DNA of 64,000 bases from Dyella_A ginsengisoli (GCF_044904665.1 NZ_JADIKM010000001.1:1240001-1304000), one strand, 5' to 3'. Counted from the first letter of the stretch, positions 44,473-53,686 are shown. The notes: generated from the letters alone by a model not told the origin. Program-made: numbers and translations.

Positions 44473-45168
44473 TCACGATCCCCGGCTGAGGTCGCCGGCC
44501 CTGCGCCCGAATGTGATGGCCGTTCGACTCGCACGGGCGGCTCGCGTGGCCGCCTCGTACTGCATCCAGCCTGCCGCCAGGGCGATGCCTCCGAACGTCA
44601 ACGGTCCACCCGGCCACGAGTGGCTGTGGAACAGGTTGATTCCAAGGCTGGAGATCGCCAGCAGGCCGGCCGGTACCCACGAGCTGCCGCTGCGCTTGAG
44701 CGACACCGCGGCGGCAACCGTGCCCACGGCGAGCGAGACGCGGCCAAGCACGGCCAGCGACGGATCGCCGTTCAATCGCATGCCGCCCATGATCGGGTGC
44801 ATCCACAGCGCGTCGATCGCGCTGCGCCAGGCTTCCGGGGTACCCGACGCCTGCGCGGAGTCGACGAGGATGCCGACCGCGACGCCGGCCACGGTATCGA
44901 AGGCCACAAAGCTGAGCGCGAAGACGAACAGGGCGATCCGGGCGACGGTGGCCGCCATGTCGATATGGCCCCGCACCAGCGTGGTCACGGCCAGGGCAGA
45001 CAGCGCAAACAGCGGAATCTGCGCGTAATGCACCAGCATCCAGAGCCGCACGTTGAGATCGAGCAGATCAACGGGGTGCGGGTGAAACAATTCCACCACC
45101 GCCAGCGTGAACGGCGCGCCGCTCACGCTGGCCACGTTGAACCACGTTCGTTGCTTGTAGGAACGCAT
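44473..45168 (-). CDS. Integral membrane protein, unknown
   Basis: A 231-residue protein with about six hydrophobic segments, for example LVHYAQIPLFALSALAVTTL, IALFVFALSFVAFDTVAGVA and LAVGTVAAAVSLK. No domain is recognised. His and Trp residues occur near membrane edges (WMHPIMGG, FHSHSWPGGP). The ATG at 45168 gives a sensible N-terminus MRSYKQR. Possibly an orphan; the flanking 479 bp upstream contain no obvious gene. Confidence 0.6.
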   Translation of the reverse strand: MRSYKQRTWFNVASVSGAPFTLAVVELFHPHPVDLLDLNVRLWMLVHYAQIPLFALSALAVTTLVRGHIDMAATVARIALFVFALSFVAFDTVAGVAVGILVDSAQASGTPEAWRSAIDALWMHPIMGGMRLNGDPSLAVLGRVSLAVGTVAAAVSLKRSGSSWVPAGLLAISSLGINLFHSHSWPGGPLTFGGIALAAGWMQYEAATRAARASRTAITFGRRAGDLSRGS

Positions 45169-45647
45169 GTCAATTCCCGTGGAACGCGCCTGGCGCGGTC
45201 TTTGGCGCAACAGCCATGGCAGGCGCGAGGCCTCCATGCACTGCCGGACTGAGCGTGCCGGGAAAGCGCCGGAGGGCGGTCCCGGAACAGGCGAGATGCC
45301 GGACGAGCGACATCACCACCGTGGACTAGGCGCCGAGGGACGTCTCGCGGACGTGAACGCGCCATGGCCCGGGCTTGCGGAGGGGGCAGCGCAGGCCCGG
45401 GCCGCCCCGTGCCTGTGAGGCCGTTGCGCTCACCCCCGCGTTCTGCTCAGCGAACACGCAAGCAGCAGAAGATGACAGCGCGGGGTTTCGTACGCGGATG
45501 GCGCACGTCAGCCACCGTCCGGCCCCGGCGCACGGTTCGGCACGCGGGTGCCTTCGATCATCGGAGTCGGAATGCGGCGACTGCGCTGCACTCCGTTTGC
45601 GGTATCACATGTTGGCGCAAGGGTTGCGGCAGTCCGCCATCATCCAC
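45169..45647. other. Gap with no recognised gene
   Basis: This 479-bp stretch between the membrane protein and the proline iminopeptidase-like gene has only short overlapping open frames of low-complexity, Arg-rich composition, as expected by chance in high-GC DNA. I see no promoter, RNA gene or repeat that I could defend. It must hold the promoter of the gene at 44473-45168. Confidence 0.5.
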
Positions 45648-46676
45648 TCACTCGCGCTCGACGCCCCGGAGGAACTTCACCAGCCCGGTGAAGTAGGTCT
45701 GCTGGTCGTCGTACATCGACATGTGGCTTCCCTTGGGGCACAGCAGCAGCTGGCCCTTGGGCAGCTTCTTCGCCATCTGCGCCATGTAGTCCGGATCCAT
45801 GGTGTCGAACTTGCCGGCGATCACCAGCGTGGGCACGGTGATCTCGTGCAGGTCCTTGCTGCGATCCCAGTGTTCCAGCACGCCGCTGGCACCGAGCTCG
45901 CTGGGGCCCTGCATAAGCGTGTAGATGTGGCTGTTGACGTGGCCGAACGCACGCGTCACCGGCTCGGGCCACTGCGCCTGCGGCATGCGCAGCACGTGCT
46001 TTTCGTAGTGCATGGTGGTGAGGATCTGCATGTAGCGCGGATCGTCGGTGCGGTGCTCGGCCTCCATCGCCTTCACTTCGGCCAATTGCTTCGGATCCAT
46101 CGCCGGTTCGAGCACGTTCTTGGCGTAGTCGTTGTACTGCGGGATCGAGTCGACCATGTTGGAGATCACCAGGCACTTGAGGTGCTGCTGGTATTTCAGC
46201 GCGTACTCCATCGCCAGGATGCCGCCCCAGGAGTGCCCGAGCACGCAGAAGTTGTTCTTGTCCAGGTGCAGCGCCTGGCGCACCTGCTCGACTTCCTCGA
46301 CGAAGCGGTCGGTGGTCCACAGCGCGTCGGTGCCGGGGCCCTTGGGCTGGTCGGAATAGGCCGAACCGAGCTGGTCGTAGTAGATGTATTCGATGCCCGC
46401 GGCGGGCAGGTAGCTGTCGAACGCCTCGAAGTATTCGTGCGTCATGCCCGGGCCGCCGTGCAGCAGCAGCACCGCCAGCTTCGGGTTGTTGCCGACGCGT
46501 TTGGTCCACACCCGGAATTTGCCGAGCGGGGTGCTGATCGGAATCATCTTCACCCCGCCGGAAAGCACGTCGTCGTGTCCGGCATGGCTGTAGTAGCTGG
46601 CCGGCGGCGCGGACTGCGCGGCACAGGCGGCGAACGGCAGCGCGAGGGCGGCCAGCAGTGCGGCAAGCTTCTTCAT
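45648..46676 (-). CDS. Secreted proline iminopeptidase-like alpha/beta hydrolase
   Basis: A 342-residue alpha/beta hydrolase of the S33 family with a signal peptide (MKKLAALLAALALPFAACAA). Conserved parts are LLLHGGPGMTHEYF (oxyanion HGGPG), YYDQLGSAYSDQP, VLGHSWGGILAMEYALKY with the nucleophile Ser, and a late GKFDTMDPDYM and KGSHMSMYDD that supply the acid and His. Such enzymes release N-terminal proline or hydrolyse amides and esters; the physiological substrate is not clear. The ATG at 46676 is set by the signal peptide. Confidence 0.87.
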   Translation of the reverse strand: MKKLAALLAALALPFAACAAQSAPPASYYSHAGHDDVLSGGVKMIPISTPLGKFRVWTKRVGNNPKLAVLLLHGGPGMTHEYFEAFDSYLPAAGIEYIYYDQLGSAYSDQPKGPGTDALWTTDRFVEEVEQVRQALHLDKNNFCVLGHSWGGILAMEYALKYQQHLKCLVISNMVDSIPQYNDYAKNVLEPAMDPKQLAEVKAMEAEHRTDDPRYMQILTTMHYEKHVLRMPQAQWPEPVTRAFGHVNSHIYTLMQGPSELGASGVLEHWDRSKDLHEITVPTLVIAGKFDTMDPDYMAQMAKKLPKGQLLLCPKGSHMSMYDDQQTYFTGLVKFLRGVERE

Positions 46677-46751
46677 GGTGATTCTCCCCGGAAATGCCCG
46701 CCGACTATCCCGCCCCCCGCGGCCGCCGGCAAGTACGACCAAAGGCGGGCG

Positions 46752-47870
46752 TCAGCGCGGGGCGCGGTAGCCGCCGGGTACGCCGTGCGGGCTGAGCACC
46801 AGCTGCCACAGCTGGTCGCGCCGGCTGCGGAATACGGCCGCCGACACGCCCAGGTAGAACTGCCACATGCGGCGGAAGCGCTCGTCGTAGCGCGCCGAGA
46901 GTTCGGGCCAGGCGCGGTCGAAATTGTCGCGCCAGGCCATCAGGGTGCGGTCGTAGTCGGGCCCGAAGTTGTGCCAGTCCTCAACCACGAACATCCCTTC
47001 CAGCGCGGCGGTGACCTGGCTGGCGGCGGGAATCATCGAGTTGGGGAAGATGTACTTCTCGATCCACGGATCCGGACGCGCCGGCGCGCCGTGGCTGCCG
47101 ATGGTGTGCAACAGCGAGAGGCCCTCGTCCTTCAGGCAGCGCTTCACCGTCTCGAAGTAGCTGCGGTAGTTGCGCCCGCCCACGTGTTCGAACATGCCGA
47201 TGGAGTAGATCGCGTCGAACGGCTCGTCGATCTCGCGGTAGTCCTGCACGCGGATCTCGATCGGCAGGCCGGCGCACAGCTCGCGGGCGAAGGCCGCCTG
47301 CTCGGTGGAGACGGTGATGCCCACGCCTTCCACGCCGTAGTGCTCGGCGGCGTACTTCAACGCCTCGCCCCAGCCGCAGCCTATGTCCAGCACGCGCTGG
47401 CCGGGTTGCAGGCGCAGCTTGCGGCAGACCAGGTCGAGCTTGGCCGCCTGCGCGTCGTCGAGGTTGTCCGCCGCGGCCCAGTAGCCGCACGAGTACACCA
47501 GCCGCTTGCCGAGCATGGCGCGGAACAGGTCGTTGCCCAGGTTGTAGTGCGTCTGGGCGACCTCGAAGGCATGTTCGCCGCGCTGCCGGTTGAGGAAGCG
47601 GGCCTTGAGGTGGGCGATCAGGGTGTCGAGCGTCCTCAGCTCCTCATCCAGATGCGAGGAGAGGACCCGGGTGAACAGGCCGGGCAGGTCGGTGGCATCC
47701 CACCAGCCGTCCATGTAGGCCTCGCCCAGGCCCAGCGAGCCGTGCGCGAACACGCGCGCAAACAGGCGCTCGTCGTGCACGCGCAGGTCGCAGGGGCGAT
47801 CGCCGTTGATCTGGATGCCGGCGTGGGCCAGCAGCTGTTCCGCCTTGAGTCGCAGCGAATCCGAATGCAT
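46752..47870 (-). CDS. cfa: Cyclopropane-fatty-acyl-phospholipid synthase-family methyltransferase
   Basis: A 372-residue SAM-dependent enzyme that adds a methylene to unsaturated membrane lipids. It has an N-terminal domain (FAHGSLGLGEAYMDGWWD) and the HYNLGNDLFRAMLG motif. The SAM site reads VLDIGCGWGEALKYAAEHYG, and FDAIYSIGMFEHVGGRNY and WIEKYIFPNSMIPAASQV complete the core. Length is normal. Cfa-like genes raise acid and stress resistance of membranes. The symbol is by family resemblance. Confidence 0.92.
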   Translation of the reverse strand: MHSDSLRLKAEQLLAHAGIQINGDRPCDLRVHDERLFARVFAHGSLGLGEAYMDGWWDATDLPGLFTRVLSSHLDEELRTLDTLIAHLKARFLNRQRGEHAFEVAQTHYNLGNDLFRAMLGKRLVYSCGYWAAADNLDDAQAAKLDLVCRKLRLQPGQRVLDIGCGWGEALKYAAEHYGVEGVGITVSTEQAAFARELCAGLPIEIRVQDYREIDEPFDAIYSIGMFEHVGGRNYRSYFETVKRCLKDEGLSLLHTIGSHGAPARPDPWIEKYIFPNSMIPAASQVTAALEGMFVVEDWHNFGPDYDRTLMAWRDNFDRAWPELSARYDERFRRMWQFYLGVSAAVFRSRRDQLWQLVLSPHGVPGGYRAPR

Positions 47871-48012
47871 CGGCGCCTCCTTCGCGATCCCCGGATGGCG
47901 GGTCCACAGCCGGCGGCGTTACCCCGCTGGCGCGACCCTGACCACGATCGTACTGCAGCGGCCACGATCGCCCGAAGCGATCGCTGCACGCTTGATGCGC
48001 GTCAAGCCCGAA

Positions 48013-48333
48013 TCAGGCCGGCTCGACCACGCCGAACTCCGCCGGAAAGCGCGCCCAGAACAGCGGCGTTTTTTCCTGCTCGACCAATGCCACCAGCGTG
48101 TCCGCCGTGGCGGCATCGACGATGAACTCCACCAGCACGGTCTGCTCGCCGGCCAGCTCGAAGAAGTGCGCGGCGTTGATCTGCCCGTGCCGGCCGAAGC
48201 CGGCGATGGTCTTGAACGCCGAGCCGCCGTGCACGCCGTGCTTCCGGGCCGCTTCGAGCAGCCACTCGTACAACAGCATGCCGTGGTGCTTCTGGTTCTC
48301 GTGCATGTAAAAGCGCAGCGAATAGCCGTTCAT
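48013..48333 (-). CDS. DUF190 PII-like protein downstream of crcB
   Basis: A 106-residue protein of the DUF190 family (PII-like fold), beginning MNGYSLRFYMHENQKHHGML and containing HGGSAFKTIAGFGRHGQINAA and LVEFIVDAATADTLVAL. DUF190 genes often accompany crcB and are presumed to help in fluoride response; the mechanism is not known. It is 32 bp after crcB with an AAGGAG at a good distance, so it should be under the same fluoride riboswitch. A longer frame starts upstream but is not family-like. Confidence 0.87.
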   Translation of the reverse strand: MNGYSLRFYMHENQKHHGMLLYEWLLEAARKHGVHGGSAFKTIAGFGRHGQINAAHFFELAGEQTVLVEFIVDAATADTLVALVEQEKTPLFWARFPAEFGVVEPA

Positions 48334-48365
48334 GCGAATGCTCCTTGGGAGAGGGGCGTCGCCGC

Positions 48366-48761
48366 TCAGCGAGCGGCGGCGATGGCGCGCACCAGCCCGA
48401 TGCCGGCCAGCGTCATCGCCAGCGTGCCGATCACGTGGACGCTGACGATGGCCAGCATCCACGCGTACTGCTGGCGCAGCATCAGCGTCACCGTCTCGGC
48501 CGAGAAGGTGGAGAAGGTGGTGAGCCCGCCGAGGAAGCCGGTGGTGAAGAACAGCCGCGCCGCCGGCGAGAGCGCGTCGAACTGGCTGAAGACACCCATC
48601 GCCAGGCCCATCAGCAACCCGCCAAGCAGGTTGGCGCCGAGCGTGCCCAGCGGCAGCGTGGGAAACAGCGGGTTGAGCCAGGAGCCCAGCATCCAGCGAA
48701 GCACCGCGCCCAGAAAGGCGCCGCAGCCGACAGCGAACAAAGAGGAGAGATCCATGCGCAT
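48366..48761 (-). CDS. crcB: Fluoride ion channel CrcB/Fluc
   Basis: A 131-residue integral membrane protein with four hydrophobic segments that dimerises to form a fluoride exporter. Family signatures are GCGAFLGAVLRWMLG, PLGTLGANLLGGLLMG with the conserved Asn, and FFTTGFLGGLTTFSTFSAE. Two ATGs six bases apart are possible. A fluoride riboswitch lies 87 bp upstream in the same direction, which confirms the function. Confidence 0.95.
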   Translation of the reverse strand: MRMDLSSLFAVGCGAFLGAVLRWMLGSWLNPLFPTLPLGTLGANLLGGLLMGLAMGVFSQFDALSPAARLFFTTGFLGGLTTFSTFSAETVTLMLRQQYAWMLAIVSVHVIGTLAMTLAGIGLVRAIAAAR

Positions 48762-48847
48762 CCGGATTCCAGCAGTCGTGGTGCGGGTGCGGCGGGCATC
48801 GTCAGGCGGTGCCTGGGAAATGCCCGATCGCCCCGCGAGGAGGTCAA

Positions 48848-48895
48848 CCAGGCATCATCAGCCTTGCGGCGGTTCGGGGAGGCATGCCATCTCCC
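48848..48895 (-). ncRNA. Fluoride (crcB) riboswitch aptamer
   Basis: On the minus strand this segment opens with GGGAGATGGCATGCC, continues TCCCCGAACCGCC, and ends AAGGCTGATGATGCCTGG. It aligns with known fluoride aptamers: GGG-x-GATG at the 5' end, the P1 stem GGGAG/CTCCC, pairing GGCAT/ATGCC for the outer stem, and the conserved CTGATG near the 3' end. It precedes crcB. A downstream CCAGGC (48811-48816) could pair with GCCTGG of the aptamer tail and act as the switch. Confidence 0.9.
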
Positions 48896-48907
48896 ATCGG
48901 TCGGCGG

Positions 48908-48938
48908 ATCGTAGCAAATGCGCACCGCGCCCGGTCAA
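48908..48938 (-). promoter_or_regulatory. Candidate promoter of the riboswitch-crcB-DUF190 operon
   Basis: On the minus strand TTGACC (48933-48938) and an extended -10 TGCTACGAT (-10 at 48908-48913) are 19 bp apart. The transcript would start near 48900, so the aptamer is at the very 5' end. Confidence 0.5.
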
Positions 48939-48956
48939 CCGGAGGGCACTGGCGAT

Positions 48957-50255
48957 ATGCTGGCGAGCCCCGCTCCGTCGATGCCCCCAGCGCTCATGAC
49001 TTCCGCCGCTCCCTCCGTTCCGCGCAGCCTGCCGTGGCTGCTGGCGGGGTTGTCGATGATCGGCCCGTTCTCGATCGACGCGGTGTTCCCGGCCTTTCCG
49101 CTAATCGGTGGCCACTTCGCAGTGGACGACATCGCCCTGCAGCAGCTGATCAGCGTCTACCTGCTGACCTACGGCGCGATGAGCCTGTTCCACGGGGCGA
49201 TCTCCGATGCGATCGGGCGCAAGCCGGTGATCATCGCCGGCATGCTCGTCTATGCGATGGCTTCGGCCGGCGCGGCGCTGTCGACCACCTTCCCGATGCT
49301 GCTGGCGTCGCGCGCGCTGCAGGGTGCGTGCGCCGGTGCCGGCCTGGTGGTGGGGCGCGCCATCGTGCGCGACTCGCTGCAGGGCGCCGCGGCGCAGCAG
49401 CTGATGTCGCGGGTGATGATGATCTTCGGCATCGCGCCGGTGATCGCGCCGATGGTGGGCGCGCAGCTGCTGTGGCTGGACGGTTGGCACGGCATCTTCT
49501 GGCTGCTGATGGCGTTCACCGTGCTGATGGCGCTGGCGCTGATGGCCCTGCTGCGCGAGACGCATCCGCCGGCCAGCCGCACGCCGTTCGTGCCGCGCGA
49601 GCTGATCGCCGGCTATCTCGCCTTCGGTCGCGACCGCCCGTTCGTGCCGCTGCTGATCGCCAGCTCGGTGAATTTCGCCGGGCTGTTCCTGTTCATTGCC
49701 TCGGCGCCGCGCATCGTGCGCGAGTTGCTGCATCTGTCGGCGCAGGGCTTTCCCTGGCTGTTCCTGCCGGTGGTGGCGGGGCTGGTGTTCGGCGCGTGGT
49801 TGTCCGGGCGGCTGGCGGTGCGCCACAGCGTGGCGTTCACGGTGAACCTGGGCTACGGCTGCATGCTCGGTGCGTGCGCACTGCATCTGCTGGCGGCGGT
49901 CGGCTTCGAATCGCCGCGACTGCCGTGGTCGATGCTGCCGCTGGCGCTGCAGGGCGTGGGCGTGCAGCTGGCGTTTCCCACGCTCACGCTGCTGCTGCTC
50001 GATCGCTTTCCGCAGCGGCGCGGCGGCGCGTCGTCGGTGCAGGCGTTCACCAGCCTGATGCTCAATGCCGGCGTGGCCGGCGTGCTCTCGCCGCTGCTGT
50101 CCGGCGGCATGCTGGCGCTGGCCGCCGGCAGTCTCGTGCTCACCGGCACCGGCTGGTTCGCCTGGCGCTGGTACCAGCGCACCCTGCGCGTGCCGCCGGC
50201 GGCGCCGCCGCCGCGTGACGTGGCGCTGCAGGCACAGATCGCCGAGCCGCGCTGA
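48957..50255 (+). CDS. Bcr/CflA-family drug-resistance MFS transporter
   Basis: A 432-residue major-facilitator protein with twelve predicted membrane segments. The family signature after TM2 reads HGAISDAIGRKPVI, and FGIAPVIAPMVGAQLLW matches the Bcr/CflA subfamily that exports bicyclomycin, sulfonamides and similar drugs. Of three in-frame ATGs, 48957 has a GGAGGG ten bases upstream and was chosen; 48918 and 48996 are alternatives. It is divergent from the crcB riboswitch. Confidence 0.88.
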   Translation: MLASPAPSMPPALMTSAAPSVPRSLPWLLAGLSMIGPFSIDAVFPAFPLIGGHFAVDDIALQQLISVYLLTYGAMSLFHGAISDAIGRKPVIIAGMLVYAMASAGAALSTTFPMLLASRALQGACAGAGLVVGRAIVRDSLQGAAAQQLMSRVMMIFGIAPVIAPMVGAQLLWLDGWHGIFWLLMAFTVLMALALMALLRETHPPASRTPFVPRELIAGYLAFGRDRPFVPLLIASSVNFAGLFLFIASAPRIVRELLHLSAQGFPWLFLPVVAGLVFGAWLSGRLAVRHSVAFTVNLGYGCMLGACALHLLAAVGFESPRLPWSMLPLALQGVGVQLAFPTLTLLLLDRFPQRRGGASSVQAFTSLMLNAGVAGVLSPLLSGGMLALAAGSLVLTGTGWFAWRWYQRTLRVPPAAPPPRDVALQAQIAEPR

Positions 50256-50265
50256 CCCCGATCCG

Positions 50266-50289
50266 CCGCAGTGTCCGCGGACACTGCGG
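50266..50289. other. Perfect 24-bp palindrome downstream of the MFS gene
   Basis: The palindrome is centred on GCGC at 50277-50278, with arms CCGCAGTGTCC and GGACACTGCGG. It may be the terminator of the MFS gene (TTTCC follows) or an operator for the DUF5916 gene. Confidence 0.6.
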
Positions 50290-50369
50290 TTTCCGTGACT
50301 TCCTCCAGTCGGCGCCCGGATGGCGACAGCCTAGCCTCTGCGCTGGCTTCCCCCTCCCTTCGCGAAACC

Positions 50370-52634
50370 ATGACCCTCTCCGTTCGCCGTCGCTCGCCGG
50401 CTTCGCTCCGCTCGCGCGCCCTCGTGGCGCTGGCCCTCCTGGTTTTCGCCGGGCCGGCGCTCGCGGTGCGCATCGATGGCCACCTCGATCCGGGCGAGTG
50501 GCGCGGTGCCAGGCACATCACCGATTTCCGCAAGGTGCAGCCGCTCAACGGCGATCCGGCCAGCCTGCCAACGGAAGCCTGGGTGCTGTCCACGCCGAAA
50601 GGCCTGGCGATCGCGTTCCGCTGCATCCAGCCGCCCGGCGTGCCGCGCACGCGGCAGCGGATCCGTCGCGACGAGCAGGCACAGGTCGACCGAGTCAACC
50701 TGATGATCGATTTCAACGGCGACGGTCGCACCGGCTACGACTTCACCGTCACGCTGAGCAACGACATCGACGATGCGGTGATCACCAGCGAGACGACGTT
50801 CAACACCGACTGGGACGGCAACTGGAAGCACGCGGTGAGCGAGGATGCCCAGGGCTGGAGCGTGGAGATGCTCATTCCCTGGTACATCGCGCCGATGCGG
50901 GCGGCCGACGGCAACGCGCGCACCGTGCGCATGTACCTGGACCGCGTGATCGGCTCGACCGGCGAGCGTGACGCCTGGCCGGTGGCCAGCTTCACCCGCG
51001 CACGCTTCGTGTCGGACTTCACGCCGGTGACGCTGCCGGCGTACAACCAGCCGCTGCTGGCGGTGACTCCGTACGTGGTCGGCGTGCGTGACCAGGTGCA
51101 CGGCCGCAGCCAGGGCAAGGCCGGCGCGGACATCTTCTGGAAGCCGAACGGGCAGACCCAGCTCACCGCCACCATCAACCCGGACTTCGGGCAGGTGGAG
51201 AGCGACGACCTGGTGGTGAACTTCGGTGCCGAGGAAACCTTCTTCACCGACAAGCGGCCGTTCTTCACCGAGAACCAGGGCATCTTCGATTTCAGCCTGC
51301 TGATCGACAACAGCCAGCTGATCTACACCCGCCGCGTCGGCGGTCCCGCGGACGACGGCAGCGGCGCGGCCGACGTCGAGGGTGCACTCAAACTCAACGG
51401 CAGCGTCGGCGCCACCCAGTACGGCGTGCTGGCGGCGCAGGAAAGCGGCGACGCCGGGCGCAGCTTCGGCGCGTTGCGGCTGGAGCACGATTTCGGCACG
51501 CAGGCGCTGGGCCTGCTGGCCACGCACGTGGAGCGGCCGTTCCTCGACCGCGACGCCAACGTGCTGGGCATCGACCACCGCTGGCAGCCGAACGACAAGA
51601 TCACCGTCACCAGCAACGTGGTCGGCAGCCATATCGACCAGCACGGACAACTGGTCACGGGCATGGGGGCCACCAGCGTGGTCGAGTACGAGATGAACGA
51701 GCGCTGGACCCAGCAATGGCTGGCTATGCATTTCGACGACCGGCTCGACATCAACGACTTCGGCTACCTGCCGCGCAACAGCCTCAATTATCTGCACTGG
51801 GAGGTGCAGCGCCGCTACACGAACCTGCCGGCCGATTCGAAGTACGCCTCGCACCGCTGGCGTTTCCGCATCATCGGCATCGATGACGACCGTGGCGTCA
51901 AGCTGGAGCGGCAGTTGCGGGTCATCCGCCAAAGCCAGCTGCGCGATGGCGGTGAGGAAGACATCCAGCTCAACCTCAACACGCCCGCTTATGACGACCT
52001 GCTGACTCGCGGCCACGGCGTGCTGCGCAAGCCCACGATCCACCTGATCGACTGGTTGCGCACCAGTCCGCGCGAGGGCGACTGGGCCTGGAAGAGCGAG
52101 GTGACCGCCTCCGGCAGTGACCGCATGGGCATGCGCCGGATAGGCTACGAAGTGTTGTTCGAGCCGACCTATTTCTTCAGCGATGCGCTGAGCGTGTTTG
52201 GCGGACCGGACTACAGATACCAGCCGGACTGGCTGGTGTGGCAGCACGACAACCTGATCGGCAGCTTCGACAGCCACTCGATCCTGCTCGACGCCGGCAT
52301 GAACTGGAACATCAGCGGGCACCAGGAGCTGCGGGTGAAGCTGCAGGCGCTGGGGCTGGATGCGCGCCTGCGCGGTGCCTATCGCGTGACCCCAAATGCG
52401 CGCGCCGTGCGCACGGATGATCCGGTCAACGACTTCAGCGTGCGCAACCTGGGCTTCCAGATCCGCTACCGCTATGAGCTGGCGCCGCTGTCGGATCTAT
52501 ACGTGGTCTACGCCCGCGGCGGCTACCTGCTCGATCCGCGTTACGAGGAGGCCGGCTCGCAGTTCAACCGCAGCTTCGACCTGCGCGACAGCGAGCAGCT
52601 GCTGGTGAAGCTGTCCTATCGGTTCGAGCTCTGA
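50370..52634 (+). CDS. DUF5916 outer-membrane-type protein
   Basis: A 754-residue protein with a signal peptide (MTLSVRRRSPASLRSRALVALALLV to about ALAVRIDG). The N-terminal part (about residues 30-210) is a CBM9-like domain with WNADE-type features, seen as GHLDPGEWRGARHITDF and LMIDFNGDGRTGYDFTVTLSNDID. The rest is the DUF5916 region with ADIFWKPNGQTQLTATINPDF and EETFFTDKRPFFTENQ, ending in a beta-rich C-terminus LLVKLSYRFEL that looks like an outer-membrane barrel. Function unknown. The start was chosen by the signal peptide. Confidence 0.85.
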   Translation: MTLSVRRRSPASLRSRALVALALLVFAGPALAVRIDGHLDPGEWRGARHITDFRKVQPLNGDPASLPTEAWVLSTPKGLAIAFRCIQPPGVPRTRQRIRRDEQAQVDRVNLMIDFNGDGRTGYDFTVTLSNDIDDAVITSETTFNTDWDGNWKHAVSEDAQGWSVEMLIPWYIAPMRAADGNARTVRMYLDRVIGSTGERDAWPVASFTRARFVSDFTPVTLPAYNQPLLAVTPYVVGVRDQVHGRSQGKAGADIFWKPNGQTQLTATINPDFGQVESDDLVVNFGAEETFFTDKRPFFTENQGIFDFSLLIDNSQLIYTRRVGGPADDGSGAADVEGALKLNGSVGATQYGVLAAQESGDAGRSFGALRLEHDFGTQALGLLATHVERPFLDRDANVLGIDHRWQPNDKITVTSNVVGSHIDQHGQLVTGMGATSVVEYEMNERWTQQWLAMHFDDRLDINDFGYLPRNSLNYLHWEVQRRYTNLPADSKYASHRWRFRIIGIDDDRGVKLERQLRVIRQSQLRDGGEEDIQLNLNTPAYDDLLTRGHGVLRKPTIHLIDWLRTSPREGDWAWKSEVTASGSDRMGMRRIGYEVLFEPTYFFSDALSVFGGPDYRYQPDWLVWQHDNLIGSFDSHSILLDAGMNWNISGHQELRVKLQALGLDARLRGAYRVTPNARAVRTDDPVNDFSVRNLGFQIRYRYELAPLSDLYVVYARGGYLLDPRYEEAGSQFNRSFDLRDSEQLLVKLSYRFEL

Positions 52635-52744
52635 TTCGACGCCCCGTCCGCGCGCAGGCGACGGCATGGATTGGCCGCCTGTGCCCCGGTCGATCGGCCG
52701 GCCAACGTGCCGGACATATGTTCGCGCGATCGGTCTTCGCGTCC

Positions 52745-52771
52745 TCAACTTTCGACCGATCGTGCCGATAG
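52745..52771 (+). promoter_or_regulatory. Sigma-28 (FliA) promoter of motAB
   Basis: TCAACTTT (52745-52752) and GCCGATAG (52764-52771) are separated by 11 bp, a near match to the FliA consensus TAAAGTTT-N11-GCCGATAA. It lies 45 bp before the motA ATG. Confidence 0.8.
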
Positions 52772-52816
52772 CCCCGGTGTCGCAGAAGCCGATTTCTCAC
52801 ACGAGGCACTCCACCC

Positions 52817-53686
52817 ATGATGGCTGTCGTCGGTACGCTCGTCGTTCTTGTCTGCGTGACGGGCGGCTACCTGTTGTCCCACGGCCATCTGCTGGCGCTG
52901 TGGCAGCCCTACGAGCTGCTGATCATCGGCGGCGGCGCGATGGGAGCCTTCCTGATCGCCAATCCGGCCAGCATCGTGAAGCAGTCGTTCGCGGGGGCGC
53001 TGGGCCTGGTCAAGGGGCCGACCTACAAGCAGCAGGACTATGTCGACCTGCTGTCGCTGCTGTATGACATCTTCAGCGTGGCGCGCAAGGAAGGTCTGCT
53101 CGGGCTGGAGCAGCACATCGAGGATCCGCAGGCGAGCCCGATCTTCTCGGCCTACCCGCGGCTGGTGCGCGAGCATCACCTGATCGAATTCCTCACCGAC
53201 TGCCTGCGCCTGATGGTCAGCGGCAGCATGAACGCGCACGAGCTCGAACCGCTGCTCGACTTCGAGCTGGAAACCCACCATCGCGAGGCCGAGGCGCCGT
53301 CGATGGCCGTGGCCAAGGCGGCCGATGCGCTGCCGGGCTTCGGCATCGTGGCGGCGGTGCTCGGCATCGTCACCACCATGTCGCAGCTCACCGGCGACAC
53401 CTCGCAGATCGGCGAGCACATCGCCGGCGCGCTGGTCGGCACCTTCCTCGGCATCCTGCTCTGCTACGGCTTCATCGGGCCGCTGGGCTCGGCGATGGAG
53501 AATCGCGTGCAGGAGGATTCGCGCGCGTTCGAGTGCGTCAAGGTGGCCCTGATCGCCAACCTGCGCGGCTACAACCCCAAGGTGGCGGTGGAGTTCGCCC
53601 GCAAGTCGCTGTCGGCGCAGGCGCGCCCGAGCTTCAGCGATTTCGAGGCGCACCTGAAAGATGGCCGCGCGGGAGCGACGCGGTGA
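52817..53686 (+). CDS. motA: Flagellar motor stator protein MotA
   Basis: Inner-membrane proton-channel subunit of the flagellar stator. The 289-residue protein has four membrane segments. Signatures are PYELLIIGGGAMGAFLIAN in TM2, the cytoplasmic loop with conserved Arg and Glu (LVREHHLIEFLTDCLRLMVSG), and LPGFGIVAAVLGIVTTM in TM3 with the functional Pro. It is preceded by a FliA-type promoter and overlaps motB by GTGA, so the pair is class 3 flagellar. Confidence 0.95.
   Translation: MMAVVGTLVVLVCVTGGYLLSHGHLLALWQPYELLIIGGGAMGAFLIANPASIVKQSFAGALGLVKGPTYKQQDYVDLLSLLYDIFSVARKEGLLGLEQHIEDPQASPIFSAYPRLVREHHLIEFLTDCLRLMVSGSMNAHELEPLLDFELETHHREAEAPSMAVAKAADALPGFGIVAAVLGIVTTMSQLTGDTSQIGEHIAGALVGTFLGILLCYGFIGPLGSAMENRVQEDSRAFECVKVALIANLRGYNPKVAVEFARKSLSAQARPSFSDFEAHLKDGRAGATR

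Noticed and set aside
45169..45647. Short open frames in the gap upstream of the membrane protein
   Set aside because: All are short, Arg-rich and overlapping, without ribosome sites or known domains.
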